Below, one piece after another: positions 1-6,594 of a DNA stretch of 6,648 nucleotides. The stretch covers positions 1 to 6,648 of the forward strand of contig CAZTAO010000123.1 in NCBI GenBank assembly GCA_964611645.1. The letters run 5' to 3'. The notes under the pieces are model-generated. The model made no database searches. It saw only the letters and a list, made by a program, of their open reading frames with translations, and was not told where the DNA came from. Each line of letters starts with the position of its first letter. Position 1 is the first letter of the stretch. This stretch comes from CAZTAO01 sp964611645. Its GTDB lineage: Bacteria; Armatimonadota; UBA5829. Position numbers and translations under genes: made by a program.

Positions 1-1326
1 GAGGGTGTCAATGCGATTTCGATCACCCCGGACGGCCGCCATGCGGTCTCGGGAAGCTATGATTATACCCTTCGCGTGTGGGATCTGCAGACGGGCGAGT
101 GCCTCAAAACGCTGGGGGGGCATAACGGCTGGGTCCATGCGGTTTCGATCACCCCGGACGGTCGCCGCGCAGTGTCGGGAAGCTATGACAGTACCCTTCG
201 CGTGTGGGACATGGAGACCGGCGGGTGCCTGAAAACGCCGGAGGGGCATACGGACGCTGTCCGTGCGGTTTCAATCACTCCGGACGGTCGCCGCGCAGTA
301 TCGGGAAGCCGCGATAAGACCCTTCGCGTGTGGGACATGGAGACCGGCGCGTGCGTGAAAATGCTGGAGGGGCATACAGACGAGGTCGAAGCGGTTTCGA
401 TCACCCCGGACGGCCGCCGCGCGGTGTCGGGAAGCGGTGGCTTTCGGGGCCATGATTTCAGCCTTCGCGTGTGGGATACGGAGGCCGGCGAGTGCCTGAA
501 AACGCTGGAGGGGCACTCGTTTGTGGTCTCAGCGGTTTCCATCACCCCGGACGGCCGCTGCGCGGTGTCGGGAAGCTGGGATAATACCATTCGCGGGTGG
601 GACCTGGTGACGGGCGAGTGCCTGAGAACGCTGAAAGGGCATACGAGCTTTGTCTATGCGGTTTCGATAACCCCGGACGGCCGCCGCGCGGTGTCGGGAA
701 GCGGGGATAGGACCCTTCGCGTTTGGGACATGGAGACGGGCGAGTGCCTGAAAACGCTGGAGGGGCATACTTGGACGGTCAATGCGGTTTCGATCACCCC
801 GGACGGCCGCCGTGCGGTGTCAGGAAGCCGAGATAATACCCTTCGCGTGTGGGACCCGGAGACGGGCAAGTGCCTGAAAACGCTGGAGGGACATACGGAC
901 GCTGTCCGTGCGGTTTCAATCACCCCGGACGGTCGCCGCGCGGTCTCGGGAAGCTCGGATAATATCCTTCGCGTGTGGGAACTAGAGACGGGCGAGTGCA
1001 TCGTGGTTTGTGGAACAGAAAGTAATGTCAATTCAACAGCAGTGTACGGAGCCAATCTGGTTGCCGGCGATAGTAACGGCCAGGTGGACATGCTCACTAT
1101 TGAGAACTATCGCCCCGGCGTACCTGTCCTTACGCCAGCTCGGCTTTGGCTGTTCGACCAGCACGCCTGGGACACCAACCTCACCGCCCAATGCTACTGG
1201 TGCGGCAACCGCTTCGTCGTCAAAGACGAATGGGTCGGCCAGGAGATCGACTGCCCGCTTCCCGACTGCGGCAAGCCGCTCAAGCTCAACCCGTTTGCGT
1301 GTGACAACAGCGGGTGGATAAGTTGA
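1..1326 (+). CDS. WD40-repeat protein with C-terminal zinc-ribbon-like tail (5' end outside window)
   Basis: The frame is open from base 1 to the TGA at 1324-1326 (441 codons visible), so the N-terminus and any effector or NTPase domain lie upstream. Eight tandem 42-residue WD40 units follow each other, each with the pattern AVSITPDGRRAVSGS, then LRVWD, then ETGECLKTLEGHT. A ninth, degenerate unit follows at about 1033-1101. Nine or more blades exceed the usual seven, so there are probably two propellers. The tail has Cys codons at 1192, 1201, 1252 and 1267 (CxxC-x16-CxxxxC), a likely zinc ribbon, followed by a KPLKLNPF motif. WD40 propellers bind proteins or other ligands; in bacteria such arrays are often the sensor part of STAND-type NTPases or kinases, but no such domain is visible here. 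A role as trigger sensor for the downstream TIR/RyR genes is inference. ATG codons at 76 and elsewhere are internal, not the true start. Confidence 0.9.
   Translation, partial: EGVNAISITPDGRHAVSGSYDYTLRVWDLQTGECLKTLGGHNGWVHAVSITPDGRRAVSGSYDSTLRVWDMETGGCLKTPEGHTDAVRAVSITPDGRRAVSGSRDKTLRVWDMETGACVKMLEGHTDEVEAVSITPDGRRAVSGSGGFRGHDFSLRVWDTEAGECLKTLEGHSFVVSAVSITPDGRCAVSGSWDNTIRGWDLVTGECLRTLKGHTSFVYAVSITPDGRRAVSGSGDRTLRVWDMETGECLKTLEGHTWTVNAVSITPDGRRAVSGSRDNTLRVWDPETGKCLKTLEGHTDAVRAVSITPDGRRAVSGSSDNILRVWELETGECIVVCGTESNVNSTAVYGANLVAGDSNGQVDMLTIENYRPGVPVLTPARLWLFDQHAWDTNLTAQCYWCGNRFVVKDEWVGQEIDCPLPDCGKPLKLNPFACDNSGWIS
13..1032 (+). repeat. Tandem 126-bp repeats encoding WD40 blades
   Basis: Eight units begin at 13, 139, 265, 391, 532, 658, 784 and 910. 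Seven are 126 bp or nearly so; the fourth is 141 bp because of a 5-codon insertion, and the last is 123 bp. Framework codons are almost identical in DNA, including synonymous positions. Most differences fall at two places: one or two residues after SGS, and three to four residues after GH. Such DNA-level identity points to recent expansion or ongoing conversion between units. Confidence 0.92.
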
Positions 1327-1352
1327 CACACCAAGCATCGGCAGGTTATCGT
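1323..1352 (+). promoter_or_regulatory. Weak candidate sigma70-type promoter
   Basis: A perfect TTGACA (1323-1328) overlaps the stop codon of the WD40 gene. TATCGT (1347-1352) follows after 18 bases and matches only four of six -10 positions. It would sit about 70 bases before the start of the 923-residue gene. The match could be chance, and consensus rules for the host are unknown. Confidence 0.22.
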
Positions 1353-1408
1353 GTTCTCGCCGAAACACAATCCGTCTGCTTAGGAACCAGGGCTGCAGCC
1401 CCTCTATT

Positions 1409-1414
1409 AAGGAG
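1409..1414 (+). promoter_or_regulatory. Ribosome binding site of the PfkB-AAA-RyR gene
   Basis: AAGGAG ends 6 bases before the ATG at 1421. It supports that ATG over the in-frame ATG two codons later (1427). Confidence 0.75.
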
Positions 1415-1420
1415 CGTCAG

Positions 1421-4192
1421 ATGAGCATGAAGAATGCAAGTGTAGTGGTCACGGGAGATGTAGTCCTCGATTGTAATCTCTATGGCGGCGTCAAGACCTC
1501 CGCCGCGTCCTTCGCGGAACCTGGGACCAGATACTCGGAGAGCTTGGGCGGCGCCGTTCTCACCTATGGGATTCTGAAAGCGGCGGCTGATGCGGACGGC
1601 CTTGCGTGGGATTCCACGGAGAGTGCCTGGAAGAATGACAACAAGCGTCGAGAGAAGGAGAAAGAGGATCCTCTGCCAACTCCCAAGGCGCTGAAGGAAC
1701 CTCGCCCAGAACCCGCCTATCCCGCGTATCTCGGCCTCGACGAAGCGCACATTCGAGAGAACCTTCCGCAGCATCTGCGTTCATTTGGAGTGTGGACTGC
1801 TCGACCGGCAGCCAAGGGGGCCAAGGAACGGGTCTGGCGAATAGGAGACGATTTCGGCTATGGCCCGAACGTTGGGCCGGGACCGGAGTTCACATATACC
1901 GGCAGTTCCAGCGAGCTTCTGGACGCACCAACGCTCACCGTAATTGATGAGGGCGGCATGTTGTTCCGGCGAGTCGCCTCAGAAAAAGCCTGGCCGAAGC
2001 TTGACCCCACAGGCTGGTACCTCCTCAAGATGAGTTGGCCGCTCGGCGTTGGCGACCTCTGGGCTGAACTTGCCCCGGTCATGGACCGGCTCATTGTTGT
2101 TGTTTCGGCTGAAGATCTTCGTCGCGAGGATGCGCAGATCAACTCTCGTTTGTCCTGGGAGATGTGCGCCGAGCAAACGCTCGCCGCCTTGCAGAGGAAC
2201 CCCACCGCGAACAGACTGCTCAGCGCTAAGCACGTAATAGTGAGTTTCGGTTCCGCCGGCGCTCTCTGGGTGGCACGTGGGACGAGAAAGGGCAACCCGT
2301 CCGCATGTCTTCTTGCTGATCCTCAGGAGTTGGAAGATGATCACGCCCGCGGTTTTGACGGTACCACCTACGGGTTCCAAACAAGCTTCACTGCAGGCAT
2401 CGCACATCATCTGATGCAGGGATTCCTCAAGGCCGCGGAGCCGCGGGTAGATGCTGCAGCCATGAAGGAAGGTATACTAGCCGGCCTCGCGGCTCGACGC
2501 CTTTTGCTGAAACTCGGCCACGGGCCGGTTGGCTCACAGGCGCCCGGCATACCCGTCTCCGAACTTGGACACGAGATTGCCGCTCGGCATATCAACTTCA
2601 TATCGGTGGATCTCCCGTGTCCGCTGCCCGACTGTCCCTGGACAATTCTGCAGGCGAACGAAACTTGCGAAGGAGATTCTCCGGACGCTCCGCTTTCGGG
2701 CCCGGGAGAGTTGGTTGCCCGATATGGGGCAGAAGCGCTGCCTGATATACCGGCCCTGAATCTGGGGCGTTTGTTTACCGTGGATCGCAGCGAGATAGAG
2801 AGCTTGCGAGCGATTGACGCCCTCATCCGTGACTACGAAGACACCAAGGTGCAGAAGAAACCGCTTTCCATAGGCGTATTCGGACCTCCTGGTGCAGGCA
2901 AGTCCTTCGGCGTGAGGGCGTTGGCCGAATCGATACTGGGAGAAAAAGTTCCGTTCCTGGAGTTCAACCTTTCCCAGTTTACGGACCCGGAAGAGCTGAT
3001 CGGCGCATTCCATCGAGTTCGCGACGCCGTACTGAAGGGCGTTACGCCCGTGGCGTTCTGGGATGAGTTCGATTCACAGAAGTACAAGTGGCTGCAGTAC
3101 CTGCTGGCCCCTATGCAGGACGGCGCATTCCAGGAAGGCCAGATCACGCATCCCATCGGAAAGTGCATATTCATTTTCGCGGGAGGCACAAGTGACACGA
3201 TTGGGGAGTTTGGCGTTCGAAAGCCGGAAACTATCACCGAGGAACAGCTTGCTCTACTTGAACCGCAGAAGCGTCAGGAGCGTGATGAACAGGTAAAGAG
3301 CTATAGCGAGTTCAAGCTCCTCAAAGGCCCTGATTTCATCTCCCGCCTCCACGGATTCCTCAATGTACTGGGCCCGAACCGCCGTGTTGGCAAGCAGTGT
3401 TCCGACACAACCTGGCCGATTCGCCGCGCGATAATGCTTCGCGGTTTCCTCGGCCTGAGAGATGGCGACGATCTCAATATAGATGCGGGACTGCTGAACG
3501 CGCTCCTCAATGTGTCCATCTACGAGAACGGAGCCCGTTCGTTCGAGAAGATCGTGAAGGCTTTGGACATCAACCGTGTCCAGGGCCACCTGCATCGTTC
3601 CGCGTTGCTCCCCAGACCACTCCTGGACCGCGAGACGAACTCCGAGGAATTCTACCGCCTGCTCACCGAGCGTGACTCATTCAAGAATCACCAGGATATT
3701 GACACCCTCGCCGCAGCCGTGAACTTCAGTTTTGTCGAAGCGGCGGAACAATCAAAGCTGACAGCCGAACCCAACGATGCCTGGACGATCCATCCGGCAA
3801 TTACGAAAGAGTTCAAAGAACTGACAGCCGACTACAAGGAGTCCAATCGCGCCGCTGCCCGACGCATCCCGGACCACCTTGCCCTTATCGGTTTCGTGGT
3901 CGAGCCCTGGGCAGAAGATGAAGGCGATTCGTGGAAGAAACCTCTTGAAATCGCCATAGAGAAACACATCGACAGGCTTGCCCAAGCAGAGCATCTGGGA
4001 TGGAAGTCTGAGCGTATCCAGAACGGATGGACACCCGGAGAGCGCGACAACGATCTCAAGCGCCACAATCTACTGGTTCCCTGGAAAGAACTGAGTCCCA
4101 TGGACCAGGACAAAGATCGCAGCAGCGCTCGGTCGATTCCATACGTGTTGGATGAAGCAAAGTACAAAGCCGTCCGAAAACCAAACAAGTAG
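1421..4192 (+). CDS. PfkB-like / AAA+ ATPase / RyR-domain fusion protein (923 aa)
   Basis: There are three parts. (a) Residues ~6-370 resemble the PfkB/ribokinase fold: TGDVVLD at 11-17, a GGA turn at 43-45, the strand VIVSFGSAGALWV at 272-284, and a late SFTAG at 322-326. The usual GAGD catalytic motif reads GFQT here, so kinase activity is doubtful. A charged insertion lies at ~65-130. (b) Residues ~445-745 are an AAA+ ATPase: Walker A GPPGAGKS (488-495), Walker B VAFWDEFD (544-551, D548/E549), a sensor-1-like strand at 582-591, a GPDFISRLH segment (636-644) with Arg642 as candidate arginine finger, and a sensor-2-like GAR (704-706). A charged insertion (600-635) is absent from the paralogue in the TIR gene. 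(c) Residues ~830-918 match the RyR domain: AEHLGW (856-861), NGW (868-870), RHNLLVPW (881-888), DKDR (897-900). No signal peptide or membrane segment is seen, so it is probably cytoplasmic. Likely role: an ATP-driven scaffold or sensor with the TIR protein (inference). Confidence 0.88.
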   Translation: MSMKNASVVVTGDVVLDCNLYGGVKTSAASFAEPGTRYSESLGGAVLTYGILKAAADADGLAWDSTESAWKNDNKRREKEKEDPLPTPKALKEPRPEPAYPAYLGLDEAHIRENLPQHLRSFGVWTARPAAKGAKERVWRIGDDFGYGPNVGPGPEFTYTGSSSELLDAPTLTVIDEGGMLFRRVASEKAWPKLDPTGWYLLKMSWPLGVGDLWAELAPVMDRLIVVVSAEDLRREDAQINSRLSWEMCAEQTLAALQRNPTANRLLSAKHVIVSFGSAGALWVARGTRKGNPSACLLADPQELEDDHARGFDGTTYGFQTSFTAGIAHHLMQGFLKAAEPRVDAAAMKEGILAGLAARRLLLKLGHGPVGSQAPGIPVSELGHEIAARHINFISVDLPCPLPDCPWTILQANETCEGDSPDAPLSGPGELVARYGAEALPDIPALNLGRLFTVDRSEIESLRAIDALIRDYEDTKVQKKPLSIGVFGPPGAGKSFGVRALAESILGEKVPFLEFNLSQFTDPEELIGAFHRVRDAVLKGVTPVAFWDEFDSQKYKWLQYLLAPMQDGAFQEGQITHPIGKCIFIFAGGTSDTIGEFGVRKPETITEEQLALLEPQKRQERDEQVKSYSEFKLLKGPDFISRLHGFLNVLGPNRRVGKQCSDTTWPIRRAIMLRGFLGLRDGDDLNIDAGLLNALLNVSIYENGARSFEKIVKALDINRVQGHLHRSALLPRPLLDRETNSEEFYRLLTERDSFKNHQDIDTLAAAVNFSFVEAAEQSKLTAEPNDAWTIHPAITKEFKELTADYKESNRAAARRIPDHLALIGFVVEPWAEDEGDSWKKPLEIAIEKHIDRLAQAEHLGWKSERIQNGWTPGERDNDLKRHNLLVPWKELSPMDQDKDRSSARSIPYVLDEAKYKAVRKPNK

Positions 4193-4216
4193 TCGCTGCT
4201 AAGTTTAGAGGATCAC

Positions 4217-4252
4217 ATGCCGCAGACAGATTCACATCAGGAAAGGATTTAG
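4217..4252 (+). other. Upstream mini-ORF in frame with the RyR gene (11 codons)
   Basis: ATG at 4217 opens a reading frame of 11 codons (MPQTDSHQERI) ending in TAG at 4250-4252. A GAGGA (4208-4212) lies 4 bases upstream. The frame is the same as that of the RyR gene, whose TTG follows one codon after the TAG. It may be a leader peptide, the severed N-terminus of an older longer RyR protein, or chance. Confidence 0.3.
4242..4247 (+). promoter_or_regulatory. Ribosome binding site for the TTG-started RyR gene
   Basis: AAAGGA sits 8 bases before the TTG at 4256. Because a TAG occupies 4250-4252 in the same frame, the gene cannot begin further upstream without readthrough, and this site makes TTG 4256 the best start. 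Confidence 0.6.
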
Positions 4253-4255
4253 AAC

Positions 4256-4540
4256 TTGTCGTACACGCCAAAACCACTAGACACATCAGACATCAGACTG
4301 GCCGATGACCTGTTGGCCCTCACCGAGCGTTTGGCAGAGAACACTCACGACATATGGGCGGCCCAGCGCATATCCGAGGGCTGGACCTACGGGCCACAGC
4401 GGGATGATGCCACCAAGAAACACCCGGACCTTGTGCCGTATTCCGAGCTTCCCGAAGGAGAGAAAGAATACGACCGCAAAACCGCGATGGAGACCTTGAA
4501 GGCGATTGTGGCGATGGGGTATGGGATAGAGAGGGACTGA
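4256..4540 (+). CDS. Stand-alone RyR-domain protein (94 aa)
   Basis: Nearly the whole protein is one RyR domain (the repeat first named from ryanodine receptors). It opens YTPKPLDTSD (3-12). It then keeps LAENTHDIW (26-34), EGWTYG (41-46), RDD (49-51), KKHPDLVPY (54-62), EKEYDR (69-74) and ETLKAIVAMGYGIER (79-93). Its match to the family is stronger than that of the C-terminal RyR domain in the preceding gene. The start is TTG, fixed by an in-frame TAG just upstream and an AAAGGA site. Bacterial RyR domains occur as solo proteins and in fusions; a role in binding nucleotide-type ligands has been proposed in the comparative-genomics literature, but I know of no proven function. It lies 63 bases after the fusion gene and 33 bases before the TIR gene, so cotranscription is likely. 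It could be a small sensor or adaptor for the TIR product (inference). Confidence 0.92.
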   Translation: MSYTPKPLDTSDIRLADDLLALTERLAENTHDIWAAQRISEGWTYGPQRDDATKKHPDLVPYSELPEGEKEYDRKTAMETLKAIVAMGYGIERD

Positions 4541-4558
4541 CCGCAGCCAAGTTGTCAC

Positions 4559-4563
4559 AGGAG
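4559..4563 (+). promoter_or_regulatory. Ribosome binding site of the TIR-AAA gene
   Basis: AGGAG lies 10 bases before the ATG at 4574. The spacing is slightly long but usable, and the TIR fold begins at residue 3, so this start is well supported. Confidence 0.6.
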
Positions 4564-4573
4564 ACTACAGCAA

Positions 4574-6097
4574 ATGAGACCGCGGGTATTCGTAAGTCAC
4601 AGCAATCTGGACAATGAGTTTACAGAACGATTGGTCGCCGACCTGAAGGCGGCTGGCGCAGACGTCTGGGTGGACTACGAGCAAATCGCTTCGGGCGACT
4701 TCGCGCAAAGCATAAACGAGGGCCTCGGGAAATGCGACTGGGTTCTCCTTGTTCAGACCCCTAACGCTCTGGCATCGGAGTGGGTTCGCGGAGAGATAAA
4801 TGCCGCAGTCAACTTGAAGCACAAGAAGAGAATCCGCGACGTTATCCCGGTAGTCGCTGCCAGTTGTCCTCCCAACGACGTTCCGCCAATGTGGGACGTG
4901 CTCCATAACTATGACGCCACTAAGGACTACGCCAGGGCAGTCAAAGGTCTCATTCGTGCTCTCGGCATACAGACCACGGAGTCACGCAAGCCCACTAGAG
5001 AAGGAGCGCACAGCAAGGAGAGCGCAGCTCCCCGTGTTGCCCACACAGGGACTGCGCGACAGTCGAACGGCTATGCCACGGTAGCGGAGTATCCACCGCC
5101 CGTCGTACGATACTCCTCCCCAGAAGAGGAGCGTAGGATTGAGGAGCTGGCGTTCACCGCTGTAACGGACCGAGGGAGCCCGTCTTTACGGGACCTGCCG
5201 ACCGCCTCGTTTGGCCACTTGTTGGCGGTCGGACAGTCGGAGGTAGAGAGCTGCGAAGCGCTCAGGTATCGCATAGAGCACTATGTCGCTCAAGAGCGCC
5301 CAACTCGCCCCCTTTCTGTAGCAGTGTTTGCTCCGTACGGTACGGGCAAAGAATTTGCGGTCATGCAAGTCGCCAGGACTGTCACAATGCATCTTGAGAG
5401 GATTGAGTTCGATGTCTCACTGTTCAAGTCTGTGGCAGACCTCTTCAGCGCTCTGCATTCAGTGCGAGATAAGGCACTTGAAGGCAAGCTGCCGCTCGTG
5501 TTCTTCAACGAGTTCGATTCTGGCTCCATCGGTGAACTCGGATGGCTGAAGTACTTCCTTGCTCCAATGCAAGATGGTGTGTTCGTGGATGGGGGTATTA
5601 CCCATCACGTGGGTAAAGCGGTATTTGTGTTCACGGCTGGTTCGTGCGCTACGATGTCGGCATTTGTTGGCAGCGAGTGTTTCGAGGACGCCAGGGGTCC
5701 GGACTTCACAAGTCGACTCCACGCATACATGGACATTCCCGGACTCAATCCGAGTAGCGTCGATGACAAGTACTACATCCTCCGTCGCGCCTTTCTTCTA
5801 TCATCGATCCTCACAATGCGGGCATCCACTCTCTTCGACGAGCGCAAACGCTGTCGAATCGATCCCAACGTTCTTCGCGCGTTTCTCAAAGTCCCGTGCT
5901 ACCGTCACAACGCACGTTCTATGGTGGCGATTCTTGAAATGTGCGCGCTGGATGGGCGGCAAGTCTTCGACTCTTCCGCTCTGCCCCCGCGGCTTCTACT
6001 TTCGATGCACACTGACCTGGATATCTTCTATTCCTTGGCCCAACCAAGCCCGACAGATAGTGATTTGTCTGAGAACGGTGAATCGAAAGGGCAGTAG
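4574..6097 (+). CDS. TIR-domain protein fused to a degenerate AAA-type ATPase (507 aa)
   Basis: Residues 3-130 form a TIR domain: RVFVSHS (4-10), the strand VWVDYEQI (31-38) with the BB-loop region after it, DWVLLVQTPNA (55-65), and SEWVRGE (68-74), whose Glu74 is the candidate NADase catalytic residue. A hydrophilic, proline- and serine-rich linker follows (about 133-190). Residues ~210-490 are paralogous to the AAA+ region of the 923-residue protein: both share the PMQDG, GPDF-SRLH and ARS landmarks in the same order. Here Walker A reads APYGTGKE (253-260), with Glu replacing Ser/Thr, and Walker B reads LVFFNEFD (308-315), with Asn replacing Asp. Glu313, the candidate arginine finger Arg381 and the sensor-2-like Arg448 remain. 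The ATPase part is therefore probably weak or inactive and may act as a partner subunit. The TIR domain likely cleaves NAD+ or makes an ADP-ribose-type product (family knowledge). No membrane segment is seen. Confidence 0.9.
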   Translation: MRPRVFVSHSNLDNEFTERLVADLKAAGADVWVDYEQIASGDFAQSINEGLGKCDWVLLVQTPNALASEWVRGEINAAVNLKHKKRIRDVIPVVAASCPPNDVPPMWDVLHNYDATKDYARAVKGLIRALGIQTTESRKPTREGAHSKESAAPRVAHTGTARQSNGYATVAEYPPPVVRYSSPEEERRIEELAFTAVTDRGSPSLRDLPTASFGHLLAVGQSEVESCEALRYRIEHYVAQERPTRPLSVAVFAPYGTGKEFAVMQVARTVTMHLERIEFDVSLFKSVADLFSALHSVRDKALEGKLPLVFFNEFDSGSIGELGWLKYFLAPMQDGVFVDGGITHHVGKAVFVFTAGSCATMSAFVGSECFEDARGPDFTSRLHAYMDIPGLNPSSVDDKYYILRRAFLLSSILTMRASTLFDERKRCRIDPNVLRAFLKVPCYRHNARSMVAILEMCALDGRQVFDSSALPPRLLLSMHTDLDIFYSLAQPSPTDSDLSENGESKGQ

Positions 6098-6103
6098 ACG
6101 TAA

Positions 6104-6594
6104 TTGCGCAACGCCATCCGTGACATCCACATAGTCTTCCGAAGCATCTGGCTGAACCTGGCGCTGTTTGCTGGGTTGATAGCTGCTGCTTCGCAGTCAG
6201 CGTTGTGGCTCGTGGGACAATACGGTCGTGAGACAAGGCAGATGAATTGGGGCGCGCACTACTCAACAGACTTCACGAGAAGGACCTCGGGCGGGAGATA
6301 GTGGTCGTTGATACGCAGCCCAGTATACTCTCCGAGCTTGGCCTGCAGGGAGACTGCGTCCACGACATCTGCGGGAACATGACAAGTCGCGAGACCTTGA
6401 TGGCCGCGAATGTCGCAACGTGCTCCACAGTGATCATCACATCCGGTGACGACGCGCACAACCTGGAGACGGCGTTCAAAGTCCTGGAGATCAACCCAAA
6501 CGCGGAGATTCACATCCGCCTCTACCACTCGGGCCTATCCAGAATGATGAACGCCGCCACCCATCCCAACGTCCACTTCTTCAGCCCATATGAG
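6104..6594 (+). pseudogene. Broken membrane-anchored TrkA-N (RCK-like) protein gene
   Basis: The first part, in frame 2 from TTG 6104 right after a TAA, reads 65 codons to the TAG at 6299-6301. It carries one strong membrane helix (SIWLNLALFAGLIAAAS, codons 14-30, extending to about 38). From about 6241 the coding match moves to frame 1. It reads DELGRALLNRLHEKDLG, then EIVVVDTQPS, GDCVHDICGNMT, VIITSGDDAHNLE and a last strand ending HFFSPYE. This is a Rossmann-type NAD-binding TrkA-N fold, as in regulators of K+ channels. The first beta strand and glycine loop (normally like vvIcGlg before ELGRALL) are found in no frame, so bases were probably deleted, not just one lost. The frame-1 part has no credible start of its own: a TGA lies at 6229-6231. 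The 3' end is cut by the candidate insertion sequence. The gene follows the TIR gene by 6 bases and has a poor ribosome site. Intact relatives may also carry an RyR domain (recalled, unverified). A sequencing error could mimic part of the break. Confidence 0.6.

Noticed and set aside
13..1032. The regular repeat spacing as a CRISPR-like array
   Set aside because: The repeats are contiguous coding units of 126 bp in one open frame with clear WD40 motifs; there are no spacers.
183..1097. Several long reverse-strand ORFs opposite the WD40 repeats
   Set aside because: They are periodic mirror images of the tandem repeat with low-complexity proline/arginine-rich translations, expected in GC-rich repeats, and have no domain resemblance.
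1390..1401. Perfect palindrome GGGCTGCAGCCC between the WD40 gene and the fusion gene, as a terminator or operator
   Set aside because: It has no loop and no T-run, and it lies close to the ribosome binding site; a 12-base palindrome in GC-rich DNA can be chance.
1979..2410. Reverse-strand ORFs inside the PfkB-like region
   Set aside because: They lie wholly opposite a well-supported coding region and show no recognisable motif.
5559..6134. A 191-codon alternative frame inside the TIR-AAA gene
   Set aside because: The overlapping frame carries the AAA landmarks conserved with the neighbouring gene; this one gives a serine/arginine-rich shadow translation.
6247..6594. TTG at 6247 as the start of a separate, intact TrkA-N protein
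   Set aside because: It would lack the first beta strand and glycine loop needed for a Rossmann fold and has no ribosome binding site; a broken gene is simpler.
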